Source: Modestobacter sp. VKM Ac-2986
GTDB lineage: Bacteria; Actinomycetota; Actinomycetes; Mycobacteriales; Geodermatophilaceae
Reading direction: 5' to 3'
NCBI RefSeq assembly: GCF_026967795.1
Contig: NZ_JAPVBH010000007.1
Coordinates: 1 to 64,000 of the forward strand
Length of the DNA stretch: 64,000 nucleotides
Each line of letters starts with the position of its first letter. Position 1 is the stretch's first letter. The translations under genes were made by a program, and so were the position numbers. Shown here piece after piece: positions 29,877 through 38,399 of the stretch. Under the pieces are notes generated by a model that did no database searches, was not told the origin of the DNA, and saw only the letters and a list, made by a program, of their open reading frames with translations.

Positions 29877-29911
29877 CCCGGACCCGGCTGCACGGTGCAG
29901 CCGGGTCCGGG
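29877..29911 (+). terminator. barbiturase-gene terminator
   Basis: Arms 29877-29892 and 29896-29911 are perfectly complementary (16 bp) around CGG, 20 bases after the stop. Confidence 0.8.
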
Positions 29912-30006
29912 CCGTGCCCACCCCGCCGGCCGGCGGTCGCGCAGCACGTCCGGACGACCGTGTCCGGGACGTGTCCTCGCCGGACCGGACCGCGGCAAAC
30001 TGCGAG

Positions 30007-30029
30007 AAGATTTAGCACTGAGGTACTTC
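30007..30029 (-). promoter_or_regulatory. pyrimidine-cluster operator box B (inverted)
   Basis: Read on the minus strand it is GAAGTACCTCAGTGCTAAAT, matching boxes A, C and D. A TAACGT hexamer follows on the plus strand at 30035-30040, so the box sits just upstream of the permease -10. Confidence 0.7.
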
Positions 30030-30160
30030 CCCCGTAACGTGAGCTGTGACACCTTCCGGTGTGCGGCGATCGACGCCCCGGAACCCGCGCCCAGGACCTG
30101 CCTGCGGCGAGCTCCGGACCCCGGTGTCGAGTCCGGTGTCGCACCTGTCGAGGAGGACCT

Positions 30161-31633
30161 GTGGCGTTGGGACTGGGCTGGAAGCTCTACGAGGGCGGCA
30201 AGACCCCGCCGGTGGACGGGGCGGTCGCACCGGACGAGCGGCTGTCGTGGCCGCGCACCATCGGCATCGGCGCCCAGCACGTCGTGTCGATGTTCGGCGC
30301 GACGTTCGTCTTCCCACTGATCATGGGCCTGGACGCCAACCTGGCGATCATGATGAGCGGCGTCGCCACGATCATCTTCCTGCTGGTCGTGCAGGGGAAG
30401 GTGCCCAGCTACCTGGGCACCAGCGCCGCCTTCGTCGGCGGCGTCGTGGCCATCCGGGCCAGCGGCGGCGACTCCGGCGACGTGCTGGGCGCGATCCTGG
30501 TCTCCGGGATCGTGCTGGCGCTCGTCGGTGTGCTGATCAGCGCCCTGGGCCCTCGGATGGTCAACGCCGTGCTCCCCCCGGCGGTCACCGGCGCGGTCGT
30601 CCTGATCATCGGCTTCAACCTCGCACCCGTGGTGGCGAACACCTACTGGCCCCAGGACCAGTGGGTCGGCCTGGCCACGATGACCTTCGTCATCGTCGCG
30701 GCCCTGCTGCTGCGCGGGTTCTGGGCACGCATCTCGATCCTGCTGGGCCTGGTCTTCGGGTACCTGCTGTCCGCGCTGCTGGACGCCACGGCCGGGCCGA
30801 TCACCTCGGTCCTCGGCGGCGCCACGGAGGCCACCACCCACGACCGGCTGGACCTCTCCGGCGTCGGGACGGCGCCCTGGATCGGGCTGCCGACCTTCAC
30901 CGCACCGAGCTTCTCGTTCAACTTCACCCTGCTCGTGCTGCCGGCGGTCATCGCCCTGGTCGCGGAGAACGCCGGCCACGTCAAGGCGGTCGCGGCGATG
31001 ACCAAGCGCGACCTCGACCCGGTCATGGGCCGGGCGATCTTCGCCGACGGCGTGGCCACGGTCGTCGCCACCTCGGTCGGCGGCTCCCCGACGACCACGT
31101 ACGCCGAGAACATCGGCGTCATGGCCGCCACCCGGATCTACTCGACCGCGGCCTACTACGTCGCCGCCGTCGTCGCGCTCCTGCTGGGGCTGTGCCCGAA
31201 GTTCGGCGCCCTGGTCAACGCCGTCCCCGGCGGCGTCCTCGGCGGGATCACGGTGATCCTCTACGGCATGATCGGCCTGCTCGGCGTGAAGATCTGGAAG
31301 GAGAACCGGGTCGACTTCGCCAACCCGATCAACCTGGTGCCGCTGGCCGCCGGGATCATCATCGGGATCGGCAACGTGAACCTGGTGTTCAGCGAGAACT
31401 ACTCCCTCGGCGGCATCGCGCTCGGGTCGATCGTGGCCGTCGCCGGCTGGCACCTGGCCCGGGTCCTGGCCCCCGCCGAGATGCGCACCGCCCTGCTGGC
31501 CGAGGCCGGCCCCTACGGCAGCGGTGAGCCGCTGGCCGACCAGTTCGGCGAGCGGCAGGAGAGCCCCGACCCCTCCTCGCTCGACCAGACCGGCCGCCGG
31601 CGGACGCCCGGTGAGGGCACGGTCGGCAGGTGA
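30161..31633 (+). CDS. NCS2-family nucleobase permease (uracil/xanthine type)
   Basis: A 490-residue membrane transporter with about 14 hydrophobic segments. Family features are QHVVSMFGATFVFPLIMG at the first helix, VPSYLGTSAAFVGG, LPPAVTGAVVLIIGFNLAP, the substrate-binding stretch ALVAENAGHVKAV and the GGSPTTTYAENIGVMAATRIYS signature. These belong to UraA/PbuX-type proton-coupled nucleobase importers; the Glu in VAENAGH and in TYAENIG are the expected ligands. GTG 30161 follows AGGAGG by four bases. Its stop overlaps the start of the FAD-subunit gene (GTGA), linking uptake to the molybdenum hydroxylase. It probably imports uracil or thymine. Confidence 0.94.
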   Translation: MALGLGWKLYEGGKTPPVDGAVAPDERLSWPRTIGIGAQHVVSMFGATFVFPLIMGLDANLAIMMSGVATIIFLLVVQGKVPSYLGTSAAFVGGVVAIRASGGDSGDVLGAILVSGIVLALVGVLISALGPRMVNAVLPPAVTGAVVLIIGFNLAPVVANTYWPQDQWVGLATMTFVIVAALLLRGFWARISILLGLVFGYLLSALLDATAGPITSVLGGATEATTHDRLDLSGVGTAPWIGLPTFTAPSFSFNFTLLVLPAVIALVAENAGHVKAVAAMTKRDLDPVMGRAIFADGVATVVATSVGGSPTTTYAENIGVMAATRIYSTAAYYVAAVVALLLGLCPKFGALVNAVPGGVLGGITVILYGMIGLLGVKIWKENRVDFANPINLVPLAAGIIIGIGNVNLVFSENYSLGGIALGSIVAVAGWHLARVLAPAEMRTALLAEAGPYGSGEPLADQFGERQESPDPSSLDQTGRRRTPGEGTVGR

Positions 31634-32505
31634 AGCCGGCCCCCTTCGCCTACGCCGACCCGCGCACCCTCGACGAGGCCCTGGCGGTCCTGTCGGAGGA
31701 GGGCGAGGGCGCCAAGGTGCTGGCCGGCGGGCAGTCACTGCTGCCGCTGCTCAACATGCGGCTGGCCGCACCCACCACGCTCGTCGACATCAACCGGGTC
31801 CCCGGCCTCGACCGGATCGAGGCCGGGGAGGCCGGGGTCCGGGTGGGCGCCCTGGTGCGGCACGCCGCGTTGCTGCGGTCGGCCGAGGCCAGCGCCGTCC
31901 AGCCGCTGCTGGCCCGGGCGACGGCCAACGTCGCGCACCCCGCCATCCGCAACCGCGGGACGACGGTCGGCTCGATCGCGCACGCGGACCCCTCCGGGGA
32001 GATGACCGCGGTGCTCGCGCTCACCGGCGGCTCGGTGACCGTGGCCACGCCCGACGGGTCGTCGTCGGTGGACTGGGCGGACTTCTTCCTCGGGCCGCTG
32101 GAGACCGCGGTGCACGGCCCGGCCGTGGTGACCTCGGCCTTCTTCCCCGCGCTGGCGCCCCGGTCGGGCACGGCGTTCGCCGAGGTGTCGCGGCGCAAGG
32201 GCGACTACGCCGTCTGCGGGACCGGCGTCGTGGTGACCCTGGACGAGGACCGGCGGGTGGCCTCGGCCCGGGTCGCCCACATCTCCGTGGGGCTGGTGCC
32301 CGAGGTGCACGACCTGACCGACGCCGTGGCCGGCCGACCGGTGGACACCGCCGACTGGGCCGCCGCAGGGGCGATGGCACAGGGACTGGTCGACCCCGAC
32401 GGCGACCTGCACGCCAGCGCCGACTACCGCCGGCTGCTGGTCGGCGCCCTCACCACCCGCACCCTGGCCTCGGCGGCGGCCGAGGCGCTGGAGCGCTCCG
32501 CGTGA
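31630..32505 (+). CDS. molybdenum hydroxylase FAD-binding subunit (CoxM-like)
   Basis: A 291-residue medium subunit. FAD motifs are AGGQSLLPLLNMRLA and HPAIRNRGTTVGSIAHADPSGE, both typical of CoxM/XdhB-type proteins. It passes electrons from the 2Fe-2S subunit to an acceptor. Its GTG overlaps the permease stop, and the small and large subunits follow, in M-S-L order. In this context it is proposed to serve a uracil/thymine dehydrogenase rather than CO dehydrogenase. Confidence 0.93.
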   Translation: MKPAPFAYADPRTLDEALAVLSEEGEGAKVLAGGQSLLPLLNMRLAAPTTLVDINRVPGLDRIEAGEAGVRVGALVRHAALLRSAEASAVQPLLARATANVAHPAIRNRGTTVGSIAHADPSGEMTAVLALTGGSVTVATPDGSSSVDWADFFLGPLETAVHGPAVVTSAFFPALAPRSGTAFAEVSRRKGDYAVCGTGVVVTLDEDRRVASARVAHISVGLVPEVHDLTDAVAGRPVDTADWAAAGAMAQGLVDPDGDLHASADYRRLLVGALTTRTLASAAAEALERSA

Positions 32506-32566
32506 CACCTGCACCCCCCACCGCACTGCACCGCACCACACCGCTCGAGCAGCCAGGAGGCCGGCC

Positions 32567-33091
32567 ATGAGCACCACCACCGAACGGACCGTCACGGTGA
32601 CGGTCAACGGGGTCCCGCAGCAGGTCACCGTCCCGGTCCGGCGGCTGCTGTCGGACGCGCTGCGCCACGACCTGGGCCTGACCGGCACCCACTCCGGTTG
32701 CGAGCACGGCGTCTGCGGGTCCTGCACCGTGCTGGTCGACGGCGCACCGGTGCGGTCCTGCCTGGTGCTCGCCGTGCAGGTCGACGGTTCCTCGGTGACC
32801 ACGGTCGAGGGGCTGAGCCGGTCCGACCACCAGGGGGGTGAGGTGCTGCACCCGATCCAGGAGGCGTTCCGCGAGTGCCACGCCCTGCAGTGCGGCTACT
32901 GCACGCCGGGCTTCCTCACCACCCTCGCCGCCGGACTGGACGCCCGCGACCCCGCGGTCCCGATCACCGAGGACGAGGTCGACGAGCTGGTCGGCGGCAA
33001 CCTCTGCCGCTGCACCGGCTACGCCAACATCAAGAAGGCCTGCCGGCACGCCGCCGAGCAGATGCGCACCGCCGCGGAGGCGACCCGGTGA
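32567..33091 (+). CDS. molybdenum hydroxylase 2Fe-2S subunit (CoxS-like)
   Basis: A 174-residue small subunit with two [2Fe-2S] domains. The N-terminal plant-type cluster uses CEHGVCGSC and a fourth Cys in VRSC; the C-terminal all-helical cluster uses CGYCTPGF and CRCTGYANI. It relays electrons from the molybdenum centre to FAD. ATG 32567 follows GGAGG with a short spacer. The stop overlaps the large-subunit start (GTGA). There is a 61-base gap after the FAD subunit. Confidence 0.95.
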   Translation: MSTTTERTVTVTVNGVPQQVTVPVRRLLSDALRHDLGLTGTHSGCEHGVCGSCTVLVDGAPVRSCLVLAVQVDGSSVTTVEGLSRSDHQGGEVLHPIQEAFRECHALQCGYCTPGFLTTLAAGLDARDPAVPITEDEVDELVGGNLCRCTGYANIKKACRHAAEQMRTAAEATR

Positions 33092-35502
33092 CCACCAAGC
33101 TGTTCGGCGAGCCGGTCCGCCGGCGCGAGGACGCCCGGCTGATCGTCGGTGCGGGCCGCTACCTCGACGACATCGGCGCCGACGCGTACGCCGCGGCCTT
33201 CGTCCGCAGCCCGTACGCGCACGCCCGCGTGGTCGACATCGACGTCTCCCCCGCGCTCGACGTCGACGGGCTGCTGGCGGTCTACACCTACGAGGACCTC
33301 ACCGGACCGATGGCCGAGCCGCTGCCGGTGCTCATCCCGCACCCGCAGCTCACCCACGCCCGCACCGGGTACACCCTCGTCCGCGACGTCGCCCACCACG
33401 TCGGGGAGGCCGTGGTCATGGTGGTCGCCGTCGACCGGTACGTCGCCGAGGACGCCGCCGCGCTGATCGAGGTCACCTGGGAGGAGCTGCCCGTGGTGGT
33501 CGGCGTCGACGCCGCCGAGGCCGCAGTGCACGCCGTCCACCCCGACGTCCCGGACAACGTGGCCGCCCGGCACCACCAGGAACGCGGGGACGTCGAGGCC
33601 GCGCTGGCCGCCTCGGCGCACACGCTGAGCTTCACCCAGTACTTCGAGCGCAGCGCGTCCATGCCGATGGAGGGCAAGGGCGTGCACGCCCGCTGGGACG
33701 CCGACGACTCCGCCCTGCGCGTGCACTCCAGCACCCAGGCCTCGACCTCGGTGCGGGCGGCGATCGCGGCCAAGCTGGAGCTGTCGCTGGAGAAGGTCGA
33801 GGTCATCGCCCCCGACGTCGGCGGCGGGTTCGGCGTCAAGATCATGCACCCGTGGCCCGAGGAGCTGCTGGTCCCGATGGCGGCCATCAAGCTCGGCCAC
33901 GAGGTGAAGTGGGTCGAGGACCGCCGGGAGCACTTCATCTCCAGCGCCCACGAGCGCCAGCAGCGCCAGGAGGTCGCCGTCGGCTACGACGACGACGGTC
34001 GGATCACCGCCTTGGACGTGCTGGTCTGGCACGACAACGGGGCGTACACGAACTACGGGATCATCGTCCCGATCAACACCGCGACCCAGCTGTGCGGGCC
34101 CTACGACGTCCCGGTCTACCGGGCACGGGTCAACAGCGTCTACACGAACACCGTGCTGGTCACCCCCTACCGCGGGGCCGGGCGGCCGCAGGGCACCTTC
34201 GTCATGGAACGCACCATGGACCGGATCGCCCAGGAGCGCGGCCTCGACCGGCTCGAGGTGCGGCGGCGCAACCTCATCCAGAACGACCAGTTCCCCTACG
34301 ACTGGGGCATGACGTTCCAGGACGGCCGGCCGCTGGTCTACGACTCCGGCAACTACCCCGGCCTGGTCGACAAGCTCGAGGCGCTGGTCGACTGGCCCGG
34401 CCTGGAGACCCGCCGGGCCGAGGCCGCCACCCGGGGGAAGCTGCTGGGCGCCGGCATGGCGATGTACGTCGAGGGCACCGGCCCCGGGCCCTACGAGGGC
34501 GCGCACGTGGAGGTGCTCGGCAGCGGCAAGGTGCTGGTCTCCACCGGGCTCACCTCGCAGGGCCAGGGCCACGAGACCGTGTTCGCCCAGCTGGCGGCGT
34601 CCGAGCTCGGCGTGCCACTGGAGGACGTCGAGGTGACCACCGGTGACACCCGGCGGTTCGGCTACGCGGTGGGCACCTTCGCCTCCCGGGCCGCGGTGGT
34701 CAGCGGCAACGCGGTCGCACTGGCGGCCAAGGGCGTGCGGGAGAAGGCGCTGCGGATCGCCGCGGAGCTGCTGGAGGCCGACCCCGGCGACCTGGAGATC
34801 GACGAGGGCCTGGTCCAGGTCAAGGGCACGCCGGGCGCCTCGATCCCGCTGCGCACCGTCGCCGTGCTGTCCAACCCGCTGCGGTACGCCTTCGACGAGG
34901 CGGCCCGGCAGGCCACCCAGTTCGCCGGACCGGGCGACGACTCCAAGCCGCCGATCGCGGTCGGGGACTCCCCCGGCCTGGAGTACACCGACTACTACTC
35001 CCCGCTGCGCTCGACGTTCGCCGCCGGCGCCCACGCGGCGGTGGTCGAGATCGACCCGGCGACCTGGGAGATCGACGTCGTCCAGTACGCCGTGGTGCAC
35101 GACTGCGGCAACGTGGTGAACCCGATGATCGTCGAGGGCCAGGTGCAGGGCGGGGTGGCCCAGGGCGTGGGCGGGGCGCTGTACGAGCGGATGGCCTACG
35201 ACCGCGACGGCCAGCTGCAGAACGCCTCGTTCATGGACTTCCTCATGCCCTACGCCAGCGAGGTGCCCGACGTCGACATCGACCACCAGGAGACGCCCTC
35301 GCCGCTGAACCCGCTGGGCATCAAGGGCGCCGGCGAGGCCGGGGTGATCCCCGGCTCGGCCGCGATCGCCTCGGCCATCGAGGACGCCGTGGGCCGGCGG
35401 ATCGCCGCGATGCCGATCAGCCCCACCGAGCTCTACGACCTGATGCGCTCCGACGGCGAACAGGTGCCCCGCCTCCCCACTGCGACAGGAGTCCCCGCGT
35501 GA
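33088..35502 (+). CDS. molybdopterin-binding large subunit of a xanthine-dehydrogenase-type hydroxylase
   Basis: An 804-residue catalytic subunit. The cofactor-binding blocks are FGEPVRRREDARLIVGAGRYLDD, GGGFGVKIMHPWPEE, the active-site loop TPYRGAGRPQGTFVMER and the C-terminal GIKGAGEAGVIPG carrying the catalytic Glu. True CO dehydrogenases (form I) have an AYRCSFR loop with a Cys that binds Cu; here the loop is PYRGAGR, so this is a form-II/xanthine-dehydrogenase-like hydroxylase. In an operon with a nucleobase permease and near a barbiturase-family gene, uracil/thymine hydroxylation to barbiturate is the best guess. Maturation genes are at 25270-28591. Confidence 0.92.
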   Translation: MTTKLFGEPVRRREDARLIVGAGRYLDDIGADAYAAAFVRSPYAHARVVDIDVSPALDVDGLLAVYTYEDLTGPMAEPLPVLIPHPQLTHARTGYTLVRDVAHHVGEAVVMVVAVDRYVAEDAAALIEVTWEELPVVVGVDAAEAAVHAVHPDVPDNVAARHHQERGDVEAALAASAHTLSFTQYFERSASMPMEGKGVHARWDADDSALRVHSSTQASTSVRAAIAAKLELSLEKVEVIAPDVGGGFGVKIMHPWPEELLVPMAAIKLGHEVKWVEDRREHFISSAHERQQRQEVAVGYDDDGRITALDVLVWHDNGAYTNYGIIVPINTATQLCGPYDVPVYRARVNSVYTNTVLVTPYRGAGRPQGTFVMERTMDRIAQERGLDRLEVRRRNLIQNDQFPYDWGMTFQDGRPLVYDSGNYPGLVDKLEALVDWPGLETRRAEAATRGKLLGAGMAMYVEGTGPGPYEGAHVEVLGSGKVLVSTGLTSQGQGHETVFAQLAASELGVPLEDVEVTTGDTRRFGYAVGTFASRAAVVSGNAVALAAKGVREKALRIAAELLEADPGDLEIDEGLVQVKGTPGASIPLRTVAVLSNPLRYAFDEAARQATQFAGPGDDSKPPIAVGDSPGLEYTDYYSPLRSTFAAGAHAAVVEIDPATWEIDVVQYAVVHDCGNVVNPMIVEGQVQGGVAQGVGGALYERMAYDRDGQLQNASFMDFLMPYASEVPDVDIDHQETPSPLNPLGIKGAGEAGVIPGSAAIASAIEDAVGRRIAAMPISPTELYDLMRSDGEQVPRLPTATGVPA

Positions 35503-36221
35503 ACCTCGACGGCAGTGCGGTGCTCAGTGCCCCACCCGAGGACGTGTGGTCGGTGATCACCGACCCGGCCGTGCTGGCCCGCACCATCCCCGGCTGCCTG
35601 TCCCTCGACCAGGTCGGCGAGGACAGCTACACGATGACCGTCTCGGCGGGGGTGGGCGCCATCCGCGGCACCTACGCCGGCGAGGTGCGGCTGGCCGACA
35701 TGCAGCGGCCCAGCTCCTACGTCATGCACGCCAGCGGGTCCGGCGGACCGGGGTCGGTGCGGGCGACGGTGCAGATCGGGCTCGCCCCCGCCGGCGAGGG
35801 CACCGAGCTGACCTGGTCGGCGGACGCCGTCGTCGGCGGCGCGGTCGCCGGGGTCGGCCAGCGGATGATCTCCGGGGTCGCCAAGCGGATGGCCGGACAG
35901 TTCTTCTCCGCGATCGACGGGGAGCTCACGGACCCGGGTCAGGCGGCCGAGGCCGCGTCCGACAGCGGGTCGGAGCCGTCGGCGGTGGCGAGCGCGGCGG
36001 CGGTCTCCTCGACCGACGTGGCGGGGCAGCCCCCGTCGTCCCAGCCCTCGTCGTCGCCGTCCGCTCCCCCGGCCCGGCGCGCGCCGTCGGCCCGGCCGGT
36101 GGCGGCCTCGGGCGGGTGGGTGCCCGGCGAGGCGCGGCCGCTGCTGGTCGGCGCGGCCGGCGGCGGGCTGCTGACGCTGCTCGGCGTCTGGGTGGGCTCG
36201 CGCCTCGGCCGCAGCCGCTGA
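35499..36221 (+). CDS. CoxG-like SRPBCC protein with C-terminal membrane anchor
   Basis: A 240-residue protein. Residues about 1-150 form an SRPBCC/CoxG domain (LDGSAVLSAPPEDVWSVITDPAVLARTIPGCLSLDQVGED). A Ser/Pro/Ala-rich linker (about 150-205) then leads to a hydrophobic anchor LLVGAAGGGLLTLLGVWVGSRLGRSR at the C-terminus. CoxG is known to recruit CO dehydrogenase to the membrane; this may do the same for the hydroxylase here. The GTG overlaps the large-subunit stop. A perfect hairpin follows, ending the permease-to-CoxG unit. Confidence 0.88.
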   Translation: MNLDGSAVLSAPPEDVWSVITDPAVLARTIPGCLSLDQVGEDSYTMTVSAGVGAIRGTYAGEVRLADMQRPSSYVMHASGSGGPGSVRATVQIGLAPAGEGTELTWSADAVVGGAVAGVGQRMISGVAKRMAGQFFSAIDGELTDPGQAAEAASDSGSEPSAVASAAAVSSTDVAGQPPSSQPSSSPSAPPARRAPSARPVAASGGWVPGEARPLLVGAAGGGLLTLLGVWVGSRLGRSR

Positions 36222-36224
36222 CGC

Positions 36225-36260
36225 GGTCCGGTGCGGCCGCCCACGCGGCCGCACCGGACC
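36225..36260 (+). terminator. terminator after the CoxG-like gene
   Basis: Arms 36225-36240 and 36245-36260 form a perfect 16-bp stem with a CCAC loop, four bases after the stop. Confidence 0.8.
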
Positions 36261-36286
36261 GGCAGTCCCCGCGCCCCCTTCCGCCC

Positions 36287-36309
36287 GAGGTATCTCACCA
36301 CTAAGGTAA
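36287..36309 (+). promoter_or_regulatory. pyrimidine-cluster operator box C
   Basis: GAGGTATCTCACCACTAAGG, the shared box. TAAGGT (36302-36307) within it lies seven bases before the ATG at 36315, so the box likely overlaps a leaderless promoter. Confidence 0.7.
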
Positions 36310-36314
36310 ATCCC

Positions 36315-38399
36315 ATGGGGACACCCGCCCGCGCACGTCAGATCCGCATCGGCATCGACACCGGCGGGACGTTCACCGACGTCGTCGCCGTGGACGAGGA
36401 GACCGGCCGCACGGCCACGACCAAGACGCCCTCCACCCCGGCCGACCCGGCCGAGGGCTTCCTCACCGGCGTCCGCAAGGTGCTGGACCTGCTGGGGCTG
36501 GACGGCTCGAGCGTCACCGCGGTCAGCCACGGGACGACGGTGGCCACCAACCAGCTGCTGGAGGGCAAGCTCGACCGGATCGGCTTCATCACCACCGAGG
36601 GCTACGAGTCGGTGCTGGAGATCGCCCGGCAGTCGGTGCCCGACGGCTACGGCAACAGCTACTTCTGGGTCAAGCCGCCGCGGATCGTCCCGGCCGACCT
36701 GGTGCGCACGGTGCGCGGCCGGCTCGACGTCACCGGCGCCGAGGTGCGCCCCTTCTCCCGCGAGGACGCCGTCGCGGCCGCCCGGTTCTTCCGCGACGCT
36801 GGCATCACCACCCTCGGCGTCTGCTTCCTGCACTCCTACGCCGACGACGCCCACGAGCGCGCGATGCTCGAGGTGCTGCGCGAGGAGTGCCCGGACGCCG
36901 TCGTGTCGATCTCCAGCCAGGTGCTGCGCGAGTACCGCGAGTACGAGCGGTCGGTCACCACGCTGGTCGACGCCGCGGTGAAGCCGAAGGTCGGCGCCTA
37001 CGTGCGCAACATCCGGCACCGGCTGGACGAGCTCGCGCCGGGCGTGCCGTTCTACGTGATGAAGAGCAACGGCGGCGTGCTGTCGGCCGCAGAGGTGGTG
37101 CACCAGCCGATCACCACGATGCTGTCGGGGCCTGCCGCCGGCGCGCTGGGCGCGGCCCTGATCGCCGGGGTCGCCGGCTTCGACCGGGTGCTCACCTGCG
37201 ACGGCGGCGGCACCTCGACCGACGTCACGGTGGTCGTCGACGGCCAGCCCACGCTCACCACCGAGGGCTCGGTCGGTGACTACCCGAGCAAGATCCCGAT
37301 GATCGACGTCGTCACCGTCGGCGCCGGTGGCGGGTCGATCGCCTGGCTGTCGCCGGAGGGCACGCTCAAGGTGGGGCCGAAGTCGGCGGGCGCCGACCCG
37401 GGCCCGATCTGCTACGCCAACGGCGGCGACCAGCCCACCGTCACCGACGCGCACGTCGTCCTGGGCCGGATCCCCCCGCACCTGCTCGGCGGGGAGATCC
37501 CGCTGTCGGTCGACGCGGCCCGCACCGGGCTCGAGGCGCTCGGCGCCACGCTCGGGCTCACGGTCGAGCAGGCCGCGACCGGCATCCTGGAGATCTCGGC
37601 GTGGAACCAGGCCAACGCGCTGCGGCAGGTGACCGTGGCCCGCGGCCTCGACGTCCGCGACTTCACCCTCACCACCTTCGGCGGCTCGGGCTCGCTGCTG
37701 GCCTGCCGGCTGATGGACGTCCTCGGCCTGCCGCGCACGCTGGTGCCGCCCAACCCGGGCAACGTCAGTGCCTTCGGCCTGCTCACCGTCGACGTCCGCA
37801 ACGACTACGTGCAGACGATGGTCTCCCGGCACACCGACCTGGACCTCGACCGGCTGCGGTCGATCTACGTCGACCTCGAGGCGCAGGCGGCCGCCGCCCT
37901 CGCCGGGGAGGGCTTCGGGCCCGACGCCCAGCGGCTACAGCGCAACGCCGACCTGCGCTACGTCGGGCAGGCCTTCGAGGTGCGGGTGCCCGTCGCCGAC
38001 GGCGTGCTGGACGCCGCGGCCGTCGAGCAGGCGGCGCAGGCCTTCCACGCCGCGCACCGCCAGCTGTACGGCTACGACTTCTCGGCCGACCCGCGCCAGG
38101 CGGTGGAGTGGGTGAACCTGCGGGTGACCGGCATCGGCCCGATCCGCCGTCCCGACGTCGTCGAGCTGCCGGCCCGGGACGGCGGGCCCGACCGGGCGGT
38201 CACCGGACGGCGCCCGGTCTTCTTCGACGACTGGGTCGACACCCCGACCTACGACCGGACGGCACTGGCCCCCGGTGACGTGGTCCCGGGCCCGGCGATC
38301 GTCGAGGAGTTCGGCTCGACCGTGCCGGTGCACCCCGGCTTCTCCGCCGCCGTCGACGCCCACGGCAACCTGCTGCTGACCCGAGAGGACGTGCGATGA
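36315..38399 (+). CDS. hydantoinase/oxoprolinase family protein, A subunit
   Basis: A 694-residue ATP-binding subunit of the HyuA/5-oxoprolinase family. The phosphate-binding motif IGIDTGGTFTDVVAVDEETG is at the N-terminus, followed by VSHGTTVATNQLLEGK, a middle block YVMKSNGGVLSAAEV, and DGGGTSTDVTVV. These enzymes cleave cyclic amides with ATP and need the B subunit encoded next (ATGA overlap). In this cluster the substrate could be a pyrimidine-derived ring or a ureido compound, but that is inference. The start is supported by the leaderless TAAGGT element in operator box C. Confidence 0.92.
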   Translation: MGTPARARQIRIGIDTGGTFTDVVAVDEETGRTATTKTPSTPADPAEGFLTGVRKVLDLLGLDGSSVTAVSHGTTVATNQLLEGKLDRIGFITTEGYESVLEIARQSVPDGYGNSYFWVKPPRIVPADLVRTVRGRLDVTGAEVRPFSREDAVAAARFFRDAGITTLGVCFLHSYADDAHERAMLEVLREECPDAVVSISSQVLREYREYERSVTTLVDAAVKPKVGAYVRNIRHRLDELAPGVPFYVMKSNGGVLSAAEVVHQPITTMLSGPAAGALGAALIAGVAGFDRVLTCDGGGTSTDVTVVVDGQPTLTTEGSVGDYPSKIPMIDVVTVGAGGGSIAWLSPEGTLKVGPKSAGADPGPICYANGGDQPTVTDAHVVLGRIPPHLLGGEIPLSVDAARTGLEALGATLGLTVEQAATGILEISAWNQANALRQVTVARGLDVRDFTLTTFGGSGSLLACRLMDVLGLPRTLVPPNPGNVSAFGLLTVDVRNDYVQTMVSRHTDLDLDRLRSIYVDLEAQAAAALAGEGFGPDAQRLQRNADLRYVGQAFEVRVPVADGVLDAAAVEQAAQAFHAAHRQLYGYDFSADPRQAVEWVNLRVTGIGPIRRPDVVELPARDGGPDRAVTGRRPVFFDDWVDTPTYDRTALAPGDVVPGPAIVEEFGSTVPVHPGFSAAVDAHGNLLLTREDVR

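Larger units (their letters stand above)
29858..30160 (+). other. intergenic region: terminator plus permease promoter
   Basis: This 303-base gap holds the barbiturase terminator (29877-29911), operator box B (30007-30029), a TAACGT -10-like hexamer (30035-30040) and AGGAGG (30151-30156) for the permease. The roughly 115-base leader between -10 and start has no recognisable riboswitch. Confidence 0.6.

Noticed and set aside
31630-35502. Aerobic CO dehydrogenase (coxMSL)
   Set aside because: Subunit order and accessory genes look like cox, but the large-subunit loop reads PYRGAGR rather than the Cys-containing AYRCSFR of true CO dehydrogenases.
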